NCBI GenBank assembly: GCA_001598975.1
Contig: BBXU01003125.1
Location: forward strand, 1 to 41,767
Direction: 5' to 3'
Origin: Parachlorella kessleri
Taxonomy: Eukaryota > Chlorophyta > Trebouxiophyceae > Chlorellales > Chlorellaceae
DNA length: 41,767 nt
Part shown: positions 21,601-32,904 of the stretch, one piece after another
How positions within the stretch are numbered: position 1 is the stretch's first letter
How the letters are laid out: the number at the start of each line of letters is the position of its first letter
The notes under the pieces: generated by a model
What the model was told of the DNA's origin: nothing
Database searches by the model: none
The model's input: the letters and a program-made list of their open reading frames with translations, nothing else
Made by a program: the position numbers and the translations under genes

Positions 21601-24600
21601 TCCAGAGCTGCAGGGGATGTTAGGCAGCCGCGGCTCACATTCTGGACGCCCCCAGCAACAGCGGGAACAGAGCAGCCCACATGCCCTGCTGACTGCCCAA
21701 CAGGGTTGGGACATATGGGAGCAGCAGCGACAACATGTCACCAGCTGGGTCACGTCCATGCAGTACCAGCCTGCCGCAGCTGGCCCAGTGATGCCAAGGG
21801 CACAGCTGCAACAGCAGCAGCCAGAGCAGCAGCCAGAACAGCTGCAGCAGGCTGCCAACATCTGTGCGGTGCCCCAGCCGATGAGGAGCATGGGTAATCA
21901 GGCAACATATCAACATGATTCGGTGTTGGTTCCGGGTGCCTGGCAGGGCATACCAGCGCTACAACAAGGCTGCGTAGCAGCAAATGACACGGGTTTCGCA
22001 ACTGGCAGCTTGCCTCACCAGCAGGTGCATTTGGAGTCTGCATGGTCAGGAGCCCAGCAACAGCAGTGTGTGGCACAACTCCAATTTCAGCAGCAGCAGC
22101 ACAACCAGCATGCACAGAAGCAGCGTGACCATGTCGCCAGGGCCAACAACCCGCAAGCCCCGACCTATGCATCATGTCCGCCACTGCAGCAGCATGCATA
22201 CCAACAGCCCTTTCCAGGCACATCAGACTACCAGAGCACCTGCAAGCCCACCGGCACAGGATTGCGACAACCAGCAGGCCTCTGGCCTCCAGATGGCCAG
22301 TTGTCCCCCCAACCTGGCTATGTGAGGGCAGCCCCCACAACAACGACACAGAATGCAGCCAAACGTCCAGCTGGAGGAGCTAACGCCGTCAAACCTGATG
22401 CCCCAAGGAAACATGAGGGCAGCTATGTGCAAGCAGCCAGGCTTGCGAAGGTGGGTGTAGCTGCGGGCTGCCCTATGACGGAGCATGAGTGGCTGTGCCT
22501 ATATGCCCACTGTTCGCCAGTCCACTGGGCCGGAGTTGGCCAGAATGTGTCTAGACGCCTAAATGCTTTGCTGCTTGCAGGAGCGGGCTGTGCGGGACGA
22601 GACTGAAAGGAAGGAGCTGAAAGAGCAGAGCCAGGCACTGAGAGCAGCAGCCAAGCAGCGTCTGAAGCAGCAGAGCAAGCAGGCAAGGGGGCAGGTCGGT
22701 CTTCATGCCGTAACTCGCTTCCCTGTTCTTGTGGGTGTACTGACGCTGCACAAACTGTATAACTCTCTGCTTACTTGCGGTAGCAACGTTAAGCAACTTC
22801 TAACTACGATAGCTTCTTGGACTGCTGGTTTGCAGGTGTCAAACCACAGCCCGCCTCGAGATGGCACCATTCACAAATCAACCAACCTGGGGACGGGTGC
22901 AAGGCTTGGCTCAAAGCCTGCACACACAGTGGCAGCACCAGCTGCCAGTCCAGGTATTGGTCCACCAGCAGCACCCCAGCAGCAGGCAGCCTTGCCGGAG
23001 TTGGTGCACAGGGATGGCTTTGCTGCTGTGGTGGCAGCTGCAGCTTCCCCACCATGCGACAGCTACAGATGCTGTCCTCGGGAACCTGGGCCTATTGGAG
23101 CAGCCTCACAAGTTAGGCCCGGACTTCCAGCAGCAGGAACGGCCAACCCAGGCACTGCCGGGGACGGCTCCTCCTTTTGTCAGCCTGTGCAGGCTGCTGA
23201 TAGTCATGGCTTAGACCACGGCATTCTACTGACAGGGCAGCCCAGGGCAGCTTCACCGCAGCAGGGTGCTAAATGTGTAGGAACACCCGCACGTCTACTG
23301 AGGCGCCTGGGAGGACGAGGGAAGAAAGGGCAAGCAGCTCAGCTGCTCAAGCTGGCTGCTGATGAGAAGATGCTGAGCGAGCACGAAGGGCTAGTTAGGC
23401 AGTCCCTGGCAAGGCTGGATGGCCAGCTGGCAGCCCGAGGTGAGCGATAGCATGGGCTCTCCTGTTGTTCATGGGTGAGACAGAGGTTTGTGCGCCGTGG
23501 ACATGCCCAACGACTGATCCATGGTACCTCCCGCCAGATGAAGGGACCATAACACACAGTGCCAGGCAGGTGCAAGAGCGGCCTCCCTTCTGCCTGCAAG
23601 AGATCCCTACTTGCCTGAACGGTGTATCATCCTCTGCAGGGCTGCCAAGCTCGGACCTTGACAGCGCCCTCACCGTTGCGCCTCGGGCAAACTCTTTGAT
23701 GCAGCTGCGTCTTAACAAGTCCATTGCAAGGCTTGATGGCCAATTGGCAGGTGCGCTGCCACTACCTCCTGAGTAGGGGGTTGTGCCTTGACTGGTTCTG
23801 GACGAACCCGCCTGAACTTATCGACTAGTAAGGAATGTCGTAGTGGCAGCGCAGCTTCTGTAAGGACTTTCTGAAAAAGATCAGTGCACGGACTAACTGA
23901 CGGCAACAGACACCGGAATTGCAATGCTGGGCTGGGCTGCATGCTCACTGTCAAGGGGTAGTGCGAGCAAACTTGTTTTTTCCTGCTGCAGGAGTGCTGC
24001 CAGCTAAACACAGGCCGACACCACCGGTTGGGAAGCCCCTGGGGTCAGCAGCCGCTACACCGTGTAAGAACCGGCGTGTGAAGCCTGCTGCTGAGCTGGA
24101 CAAGACTGCCAATGCTGGAGCATCAGGCTATAAGCAGCCCATACCACCGCGCCAGCATGAGGCAGTAGAGTCAACTTTGCAGCAGAGGCAGGCTGTCAGG
24201 CTTCAGCAGGCCGCCCCCATGGGCAACCACCCTGGCCAGTCCGCTGTGCACCACGAAACAACTGGCGTTGTTCCCTGCCCGGCGTGGCAGCAGGTCGGTA
24301 ATGGAGCTGGGCCCTTCTACGCCCATGCTCAGCCTCTTTACTATCCAGCTTCAGCCAATAAAGGTGGAACCGCAGGGACTGGAGCACTGATTGCTCAGCA
24401 GGTGCCAGTTGCAGCACCCAGGCATTCGGATCTCCAAGCTTACCAGCACGTGCGAATAGCAGCGGCCCCACGGCTTCCACAGCAGCACAGTGCGCCTCAT
24501 TCCTTGGGCTCTGCTCACAACCACACCGCTGCGGTGGGGCAGACGCATGCCTTCTCTACCCAGCAAGCCACAGCACCCTTGGGACATGGGCCTCCCAGAT

Positions 24601-25157
24601 GCAACCAGCAGCCCGAACAAGGGCGAGTACCAGCTCCTCTCCCATCCCCGCAGCATTCAAGGCCTTCCAGGCTGCAGCCCGTTTGGAGGCTTGGTCAGCA
24701 CAAGAAGCAGTCGCAGCCAGTGCCCGAGCAGCCCGGCGGCCCTGGACGCCTGTTGCAGCGGCCAACACGAGGTCCATGCTTGCCGAGGGAGGCATTCCAG
24801 CAGGGTACGGTGCCTGCCTGGCCGCAGCCAATGCTACCTCCTCTTGGTGCTCCAGGCTCACAAGCTGGCTGGGGAGATGTGGCTCCCCACCCTGGCGGAT
24901 TCCCAGCGCCACAAGCATGGCCCAACGGGTTTGCAGGTGTGGCGGCAGGCTATGGGCTGCAGCAGCCCTGGCTAGTTGAGCACTTGGCTCGACAGCCGCA
25001 GTCATCCTGGCAGCTGCCGCCAGTGCAGCAGCGGGCACAGCACCATATACACAAGCAGCAGTGGCAGCATATGGCGGCTCTTTGTCCAAGTAGGGTGCAG
25101 CAGCAGGGAGTTCCTTGGCACCTTCAGCCGCCACAGTTTATGCCTGCATACTTGTAG
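18659..25157 (+). CDS. Large Gln-rich low-complexity protein, function unknown
   Basis: Exons: 18659-18711, 18803-18851, 18969-19307, 19451-19627, 19775-22450, 22581-22694, 22836-23439, 23640-23750, 23992-25157. Phases match; about 1762 residues. I do not recognise a family. The N-terminal ~70 residues are a charged predicted helix (RFEELQKKLDEEDRAK, then ALEDRRRNRKQADERIRHPN), followed by a His-Gln run and a second helical stretch (AAQEDARRRDAAEQLRAARR). The 2.7-kb exon 5 is Gln/Ala/Ser/Pro-rich and disordered-looking. Exon 6 returns to a charged helix (ERAVRDETERKELKEQ). Exons 7 and 8 end in near-identical peptides (SLARLDGQLA, SIARLDGQLA). The alternation of coiled-coil and Gln-rich segments would suit a scaffold or RNP-granule protein, which is only inference. 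The exon 3 start could shift by a few codons. Confidence 0.75.
19119..19158 (+). repeat. CAG/CAC repeat encoding a Gln-His run
   Basis: Alternating cagcac hexamers in exon 3 of the Gln-rich gene encode a HQHQHQHQ tract. Such tracts vary in length between strains. Confidence 0.85.
23397..23752 (+). repeat. Matching donor edges of consecutive exons 7 and 8 in the Gln-rich gene
   Basis: Exon 7 end (cagtccctggcaaggctgga, about 23400-23439) and exon 8 end (aagtccattgcaaggcttga, about 23717-23750) encode SLARLDGQLA and SIARLDGQLA. Both end in a phase-1 donor. Here both copies are coding and in frame. Confidence 0.8.
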
Positions 25158-25747
25158 CACTCATAGTAGCTACCATATTGAAGGGGATGGCCAATGACGG
25201 GTGCCTGTGTCCCTTTCACTGCTTTGCTGGGTGTAAGAAAGCAATCTGCTCTCAATCAGAGTTATATGTACAGGCTGCCTGCAGACAATAGCCCTACTGG
25301 CACAGATCTCAGGCAAGACACACAGAGCATAACTGCATAAATCTTTGTCACCCCAGTATACCCGTACCTCCTTTCTGATCGCATTAACTGCCACCCTAAA
25401 TAAGTAGCGACCTAGCATGCTGTGACGAGGCATCCACGTGGAGCCACGTCTTTGTCACCATGCATATGGCATCAGTTGTCTCCAAGGGATTTCGCCTGCT
25501 CTTAACCTGCGGAACTTTAGCGTCTACAATGTTTCTACCTGTATAAAGCAAACCGCCTGGAGACTGATTGTTTAAGTTTTGCATCCCGATGAGCTAGTCG
25601 AAGGCTGCTCTGCACTTTAAGTGTTGCAGGGGAACCCCGATACGAAGACTCAAGTACGACCTGCACATGCAACCTGCTACTGCCGCTTGCGGTGAACCAC
25701 GACATTGCCTATCTAGCCCACATGCAGGCGCCAAAGGGGACAGCAGC
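25158..25747. other. Intergenic region with polyadenylation signal
   Basis: The first part is the 3' UTR of the Gln-rich gene. The remaining ~500 bp should include the promoter and leader of the ankyrin-RING gene. I saw no exon, RNA gene or repeat here. Confidence 0.5.
25232..25236 (+). terminator. TGTAA polyadenylation signal
   Basis: TGTAA lies 75 bp after the stop codon of the Gln-rich gene, in gggtgtaagaaagc. This is the standard signal in green-algal nuclear genes. Confidence 0.6.
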
Positions 25748-27867
25748 ATGGCACTACTACTTGAAGCAGCGAAGTACGGCAGCGCCCAGGAGATACGGGC
25801 GTTGATCAGCAACGGCTGCAGCCCCAAGGCACTTTAATGGACCTGAGCACCCCGCTCCACCTTGCTGCGTGGTGCAACAATGCTGAGGCGATACCTGCAC
25901 TGCTGCGCGCTGGGGCATGGCTGGAGGCGCAGGATGCAAAGAAGCAAACCCCACTTCACTGTGCAGCTCGCTGGGGCCACCTGGCAGCGGTGCTCGCCTT
26001 AGTAGAGGCCGGCGCACAGGTTGACGCCAGGGACAACTTGGGTCAAACCTCGCTGTGCTGGGCTGCCAGCTATGGCCATGTCAGAGTGGTCGAGACGCTT
26101 GTACAGCGAGGAGCACAGTTAGAGATAGCGGACTGTAACGGGTGGACACCCCTGGTAGGCGCCGTGTTGCAAGGGAAAGAAGGAGCAGTTAGAGCACTGC
26201 TGGAGCTGGGGGCCACTCAGTCAGTTGATGTCAAGGGGACCTGGGCGGGCAAAAGCTTGATAAAGATTGCAGAGGGGTCCAGATGGGGCCCAAGGGTCGC
26301 ACCACTCCTGCGTGCAGAGCAGGTGGGAATCAATAGTATGCAGGGCTGGGCAGTCAGTTTGTCTATATGGTTGGCCAGCCTTGTGTGTGTTTGCATGATG
26401 CTTTTGTTCATGCCCTGATGTCTTCCGGAACTCCTGGATATGTGGGGGAAAAGGTGTTCCACATGCGTCCCAAACCCCGCTGGCATCGATCTAGCCTCGC
26501 TTTGCGTCAAGAGCGCTCAAGCCTATTGTTTGCTGTAAGTTCTAGGGCTATTATTCCAAGTGAGCACTAGATAATGTGCCTGTGCAGGAGAAAACCAAGA
26601 GCAAGGCAGCATTGGAAGAGCCCATGGTGCAGCAGCTACTGAAGGTAAGCACTTGGCCTGCGTGATGCCTGCATTGCGTGGCATGCAAGTGACAGCAGGG
26701 CGGTGGGAGGGGTGTTGCAGTAGAACAAAATAAGGTATGCACCGGATTGGGAAGGGCAGAATGGCAATGCAGGGCTCACTTGGTGCCACAGAACGGCAAT
26801 GCAGGGTCCACCTGGTGCTAGGGTGGTCGATGGCAAGGTATTTTATGGGGGCGAGCCTGTCCGTTCTTAGGTTTTGGGACCGGCAGGGGAGCAGTGGAAG
26901 GAGTTACTGAGCAGGAACCAGCTACCTTGGGGAGCAGCGAGAAAGCCGCCGTATGGAGATTAGTGGTACAAAGTGTGATGCCAAGAAGTCGGGTGCCCTG
27001 CTTGTAGTAAAAAAAACTCTGTGTCGTTTGCACTTGTTGTTTCTAGAGCTTCAGTCTTGCATATCTACTTCTTGTTCCATACTTAATTCCTTCTGCTGGT
27101 GCTTGCAGGCCAAGGATGAGAAGATTGCCAGGCTCAAGGACCAAATTGAGTGCCTGGAGCTGCAGGCGAGCGCTCTGGCACAGGTGGCAACGGAGCTCGA
27201 GGACAAGTTTTCTCTGCTCCGGGCCGATGCCATCGTCTGCAGGTGAGAGCCAGTGGCAGCCATGTAGCGGCAGCACTGACGGCGTTCGCCTGCAAGCTCT
27301 GTTTGAGCTCCCCTTTAGGAAATGGGCATGCGAGCTTGCTGCTTTGGTGGAATCTGTCCGGACTTTAACCAGCGGTGACGGAGGGCTAGCTGAGCCTGTA
27401 ATCGGGTACCTTGTTGTTCACTGGGTGTATCCTTGTCGGCCTTGGCAATTGCGCTCCAATTGGTTAACCTCATCATTGCTTGCTGTGCTGGTGTTATATC
27501 CCTTGAGTCCCTGGGCTTTGTTCCACTTATTTTGATCACTGATATGAACACTGCTTTAAAAGCCCTGGGTTTCCGCGGAAGCTACTGCAGGGCTCACAGC
27601 GCCTACTCGCTGCAGCACTACCTCGAAGAGCAAGAAAAGGGGCTGGCTGAGCTTCGCCTGCGCGTGATAGAGAGGCACCGGGAGGAGGCAGCTCAGGATG
27701 CCAGGGAGGAGCGGGCGGAGGCCACGCTGTGCGTGGTGTGCATGGAGAAGCCACGGAACCTGTTCCTCAACTGCGGCCACCTGGTGTGCCAGGACTGCGG
27801 GCGGCAGCTGTCGATCTGCCCCACCTGTCGCCAGCGGGTGACCCGCAGGACACGAGCTTACTTGTAG
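25748..27867 (+). CDS. Ankyrin-repeat RING-finger protein (probable E3 ubiquitin ligase), frame break near 5' end
   Basis: Exons: 25748 or 25837-26322, 26588-26644, 27109-27242, 27591-27867. From the ATG at 25837 it has 317 residues. Ankyrin repeats are clear (STPLHLAAWCNNAEAIPALL, QTPLHCAARWGHLAAVLALV, QTSLCWAASYGHVRVVETLV, WTPLVGAVLQGKEGAVRALL). A coiled coil follows (EKIARLKDQIECLELQA), then a C-terminal C3HC4 RING (CVVCMEKPRN, CGHLVCQDC, CPTCR) of the MIB/IAP type. By family, the RING recruits an E2 enzyme and the ankyrins bind substrate. Upstream, an ATG at 25748 opens a typical first ankyrin half (MALLLEAAKYGSAQEIRALI), but that frame hits TAA at 25835-25837, one base out of register with the rest. 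This is a real frameshift, a sequencing error in the cccc at 25822-25825, or a later start. Confidence 0.85.
26757..26820. repeat. 32-bp direct tandem repeat in intron 2 of the ankyrin-RING gene
   Basis: Units 26757-26788 and 26789-26820 (core ggcaatgcaggg-tc-act/cctggtgc) differ at only a few positions. Confidence 0.85.
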
Positions 27868-28648
27868 AGGTTAGCCACAGCCGGTAGGCCTACATATGTC
27901 CGTATTATGTCCGCACAATGTTCCCACTGTTCTCCTTTAGCGGGGTCCATATGCAATCCGCCCTAGTTGCAGCTATGGGACAGGAGGGCGTGCGGCGGAT
28001 TACTGACCTGCCACCTTGCCCAGCATCCGATGGTTGAGAGATGATTGAACGAGAGAGCGGTCAGCCTGTGTGTTGCGCATAACGCTGCCACCTTCTGTGC
28101 ATACCAGTATGCGCATCATGTTGCTAGTCTACTCTTGCAACTGTGAAGAGCAGACTCGTGCCGAGCACGTGGCTCGCTGCCCTGTTTGGAGCTTCAGGCA
28201 CGCAGCCTATACCTGCAGTTTTTGGCCTTCCCATTGCGAAGGTCTCGTTGCACTGATATTTGTTTCTTTGGTAGGTCGAACTTGGCTAGTAGAGATGTGG
28301 TGTGGTTTTTCTTCAAGAGGAGAGTTGTGGTAGACCCTCGAGGCTTTTGTGATTACCACCGTTGGCTCCACCACCTGTAGGCAGGGTTTGTTTGATACGG
28401 GAACCCTGAGATGCCTTAAAATTCTCCTTAAGTGCGCTCGCTTGCCACATTGCCTGGCCGGCTGGGTTTGGAGGCGAAAGACGGCAGGGCGCGCGATTGG
28501 TGATGACTAAAGGTTGTAGGTGAGAGTCTCCAAGGGGGAGTCTACTACTCCAACGTTGCAGCCTTCAAATGCGGATCTAACTTCTCCCATCTCATCACTT
28601 GTTGATCTCTTTTCCTTGTTGCTGAGGTTGCGGGCGCACAGCACCACG
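27868..28648. other. Intergenic region upstream of the LCIB-type gene
   Basis: The region holds the 3' UTR of the ankyrin-RING gene followed by the promoter and 5' leader of the carbonic anhydrase gene. Short open frames here have no recognisable content. If the downstream gene is CO2-responsive as in Chlamydomonas, its control elements should be here, but I could not point to one. Confidence 0.45.
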
Positions 28649-31600
28649 ATGGCTACCACCTGCAACGTCATGGCTGCCGCTGGCGTCCGCTCCTCCAGCG
28701 CCCAGATGCGCGCCCAGCCAGCCCGCTCTGCCAACCTGCTGATGCTGGCCCCTAAGCGTGTGGCAAGCAGGCAGTCTGTGCGAGTCTTTGCCTCTGGCAA
28801 TGGCACCGCCCTGGCTGTGAAGGAGGCCCAGGCTAAGAGCATCGATAAGGTCGAGAAGCAGTACCTGAGCGAGAGGGCTTCCCAGATCAACAAGCACTTC
28901 GAGACCGCGCTGGGTAAGCTGGGTGGCCATGGGGGCATGTCGCGGTTGTAGTACCTGCTGCGGCATGTGGCTGCCGGTCAGCCATAGGTGTACTTTTGCC
29001 ATATTACGTATCTGAGATGCAAAACGCGCTGAAAACACTGCGGTAGGCTTGTGGTCTGCATAAGCCAGACCCTCAACATCAGATGCTGGTTGGAGGTGTT
29101 GGAGGGTCCAGCGCACCTGAGGCTCGAGGGGCAGTGCCGTGCTGAGTGCTTCTCTTAGCAAACTATCTGCCTAATGCAGGTGTCGATGACTTCATGGCCC
29201 GCCTTGAGGTAAGCCAGGCTCGTGATGAGGCTGCGTGCCGCCTGCTTGGGTGCCCAAGACAGCTGCATCCAGCCCAAGAGGGGCCCTGGCTCGCGACCCT
29301 CACTTGACATTTCCAGCGCAACTCAGTGCCAATGATCTGCCACTGCGGCACCTTGCATTCTGCATGCTGTCGCTGCATCTAGCTGAAGTTCACGTCTAAG
29401 CGCTTCAGCTGACCCTCAATGTCCTGCACCGCTTGTCTGCAGATTGCCCTGTACCAGCACGGTTTCCAGAACGAGAACAGCATTGGTGAGTTATCCCAGC
29501 TTGCCCTCTCAGCTCAACATCCGTAGCAGCATGCATCGGGCACAGTAAGAACTCTTCCTGACCCTGCATAGACCCGTTGACTGTCTCATCCCTCACTGCT
29601 GCTACTTTTTGTAACAAGCGTCTCCTCCACATCCTTTGCAGGCATGGTCAACCTGTGCCGTGACGAGATCACCCACGCATTCAAGCACAAGATCGACCAG
29701 GTGGGTTGCCCAGTGTGGCTTGACCCATCTCTGGTATGCTAAGCCCATGCCTGCTGCTGCTCTGGGTCCCCTAAGTAAGGGCTATTGGGTACTTGCAATG
29801 CCACAGCAACCCAAGCGCCCCCCTGGTGTTTTCATCGGCGCAGGTGTTTGGCTCCTCCTTCACTGTCAACGGCCTGGGTGCCCTGCTGAGCTGCGGCCTG
29901 GTGGGCATGGGCGCCGGCCTCAGCCACTCCCCTGTGGACGAGGTGAGCCCAACGCGCCATACTTGACGGAGGTGGATTGCTGTTGGGAATGTCTTGTTAA
30001 GCTGTGGGGGTGGAATGTGGCAGAGTGGGGTTCAGATGTATGCTGCCAAGTTTCTCTGGGAGCAGTGCCACTCCTTGTGCTTCCTGCCAAGATGGCATCA
30101 CCCCATTTACATTGGCAGTGACCGCTAAGCCAAAACGCCAAAGGTCAGAAACTTCAAAATGACAGTTGTCTACCACACAGCTCTCACCAGCTTCGTGCGT
30201 GTATTCTGCACTTGCAGTCCGACGGCAAGGAGCGGTATGTTTTCTTCAGCTTCCCCCACATTGCCATCGACTCCAAGGGCGTGGTGGGCAACATCTCCCG
30301 CCCCGGCCGCGCAGCAATGTCCTGCGCTTGCGGCGCCCTCATCAAGGTGCGACTCCTGCCTGTCCAAATTCATGCGACGGTATGGCACCCTGCAGCCCTT
30401 GTAAATCCAAGCTGACCCTAAGCCTGGTGTTTGTCTTCGTGTTTGTCAACTGGTGTGGTGAACTGATAGTGTGAACTTTTTGAATGTTGCAGAGCCTAGG
30501 CGACATCAAGAAGGACGGCCTCACCTGCTCCTGCAAGCCTCCTGGCGGTGAGGCTGACGTGTATACAACCTACACAACATGCATTGCCTCACAGTCAGCT
30601 ACTGATAACATCACGGCTACTAGCATCACAGCCTCTGTGATATGGTCTAGCCGCCGACGGTGTGCTCTCCACTCCCCCCTTGTACATGTACGTACAAAAG
30701 GTGTCTTCCCCTTGCAACAGCACACCCCTGTGCCCTAACTCTCACTTTATGTACTGCATGTGCTGCAGTACACGACCCCGAGGATGTGGAGCTGTCCATC
30801 CTGAAGCAGCGCCTGGCTCGCCGCCTGGAGTTTGAGGGCCACACCGACTCCTCCATCGAGGGCGTGGACCTGGTGGAGCTGACCAAGGTTAGTAATGGGA
30901 GGCGCGAGAATAGGATTCGAAGGCTCTGTTTGGGTTTAAACCGGGGGGGCAGTCATGTGGCATGGTGAACTTGTGTGAAAAGACGCCGCACTATTACGTC
31001 GATGGGTAGTGTGGGCCTGGTGGAGAGATGTATCTCCCAAGCAAGGTAGCATGCTGCCCTAATGCCGCATGCCGCCCCTTGGGGAAGGTGGCAGCAACGG
31101 TTTATTAGTATGGGTGGCAGGTAGTGCGAACGGGGAGTAACCTGGGCTGGACTGGACTGACAGGGCTGGATGCAGAATGAACCCAAGTCTTACCTGAGTT
31201 CTCTGAGTTATTGCTGACTCTGATGTGCAGGTGGCTGAGCGCACCATCACCAGCGACCTGGAGTTCCTGATTGCCAAGGCGGTAGACCCCGCCAAGGCCG
31301 ACTACGCGGTGGTCACCGGCGTGCAGATCCACAACTGGGGCCAGGAGTTTGACAACGACGAGGTAAGGGCTGCCGCTGCTTGCAGTGTGCTTTTTTTTGG
31401 CAGGACATTTAGCAGGATTGCCTTGCATGCGAGCCTGCAGCCAGGAGTTTGACAACAACGAGGTAGGGAAGAGCCGCTGCTGCTGCTGCTGCTTGAGCTA
31501 AGTGTGCCTCTTTTTGAGATTTGGCAGGATTGCATTGCATGATGCTCGCAGCTGGTGATTCAGCCAGCCACGGTGGCTGCAACATGCCATCCGCCCCACA

Positions 31601-32904
31601 GCCATTGGGGGCCTGCAGCCCAGAGGTTGAATGCCTGGTCTGCCCTCAGCTGGCCCTGCGCTCCCCAGGCGTGTGTTGCTTCTTACCAACTGTCGCTGCC
31701 TTTGTTTGTTTGTTTGTTTGGTGCAGCCCAACCTGGAGTGGGTGGCCCCCGTGAGCGTGTATGTGGTCAAGGACGGCAAGAAGACCCACCTGGACCTCAG
31801 CACCATCCCGGTGAGTCGGGCCTGGAACCCCCTGAAATTTCTCAACATTATTTGCCATTGTGACCCCCTGAGTGATGGCTAGTTTGATTACCTGGACCTC
31901 AGCACCACCCCGGCGAGTCATGCTCGGAATCCCCTAGTGTTATCTGCCCTAGGAAACCCCTGTGTAACTAACCAGTCTGACTTAGAGAGGAACTCACTGG
32001 TTCTGTCTTCCGGGTGTGGGGCCTTGCGAGACAGCAACCTCTGCTTTCTTGGTTTCATTTGCCCCTCCTTTCTTCTTAAAAAACCCACTCGGTTTGCCAG
32101 TGTTAGCTAACAAGAGAATGACCTGTCACATCCTCACGCATGCAAGCGCCTATTCCTTGTCACTTGCAGGCCCTGACCCCCCGCCAGATCAAGATGCTGG
32201 CTGCAGCCCCCGATGCACACTACGACGTCAGCCCTCTCCAGGCAAGTCCCTAGGCTAGGTGATACTCTCAGCCTTCATTGTGGTATTGCAAGCACTCCCT
32301 AGCGTGCTAATCGCTCGCAAGTCAGTGGCCCCGCTCAGTCCAGTTGAATGAAGCATGGCGGCCTGCCTGACCCCTCGAACTGTCCACCTGCGTTGTCGTG
32401 CACCCTGAACTAATGGGTTGCTCGTGGAGGCAGTCCACCCGCTGACTAACCCTGGAGGTGCTGCTGTTTGCAGGCTGAGGAGGCCGTGTGCAACCAGGCC
32501 GGCAGCTCTGTGCTGCGTGAGATCGACCCTCCCTACATGTACAACTCGCGCCAGGCACGCCGCAGGAGCAAGGAGAGGCTGGAGAGGTGAGTGGGGAGCA
32601 CAAGGGGGGTTTGTGTCATACTCGTTCCAAGGCCATTTAGCTGAAAGTGCATTGAACTGACACTGCCCACCTATGGGTGCAAATGGCGAACAATGATGAG
32701 CAAATGATCAAACCATTTGCTCATCGGCTTTCTGGCTTTCTGAGCAATGCTGTCTGCTTAGATCTTGGCTATGGGCAGGGGCAGTGCAGCAGTCTTTGGT
32801 GTAATGCACAAGCTATGCAGCAAGACTAGTTGACTGAGTCAGCTACCAGTCATCTCACTATTGGTCCTATTATAATTCTCCCTTGCAGCTACTCCCACCT
32901 GTAA
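28649..32904 (+). CDS. LCIB/LCIC-family theta carbonic anhydrase, plastid-targeted
   Basis: Low-CO2-inducible B/C family; in Chlamydomonas LCIB works in the chloroplast around the pyrenoid, recapturing CO2 as bicarbonate. Exons: 28649-28913, 29180-29208, 29443-29485, 29642-29700, 29844-29942, 30218-30346, 30493-30547, 30769-30887, 31231-31362, 31727-31810, 32170-32241, 32474-32586, 32889-32904. Phases match; 404 residues. The first ~48 residues are Ala/Ser/Arg-rich and look like a transit peptide ending near SVRVFASG. Core blocks: GVDDFMARLE, NLCRDEITHAF, GLVGMGAGLSHSP, KERYVFFSFPHIAID, ISRPGRAAM, CACGALI, SILKQRLARRLEFEGH, VAERTITSDLEFLIAKAV, YAVVTGVQIHNWG. Likely zinc ligands by family comparison are Cys118, His179 and Cys203, with the Asp/Arg next to Cys118. 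All are present, so it may be catalytic. Intron 11 has a GC donor. Whether it is LCIB or LCIC cannot be decided here. Confidence 0.93.
31341..31553 (+). repeat. Tandem duplication of exon 9 donor edge inside LCIB intron 9
   Basis: Bases 31341-31440 (exon end ccaggagtttgacaacgacg, donor and following intron) are repeated from 31441, an offset of exactly 100 bp. The second copy carries gacaacaacgag|gtaggg and a related intron tail (aagtgtgc, ggcaggattgc, tgcat). The copy is preceded by ctgcag, so it looks like a 22-nt pseudo-exon with its own AG and GT. Confidence 0.9.
31787..31936 (+). repeat. Tandem duplication of exon 10 donor edge inside LCIB intron 10
   Basis: The acctggacctcagcaccatc segment and following donor at 31788 are echoed at 31890 (offset 102 bp). 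The echo reads ccccggcgagtc where the real donor reads tcccggtgagtc, so the copied donor is changed from GT to GC. The following cct/ctcggaa-cccct tail is also copied. Confidence 0.9.
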
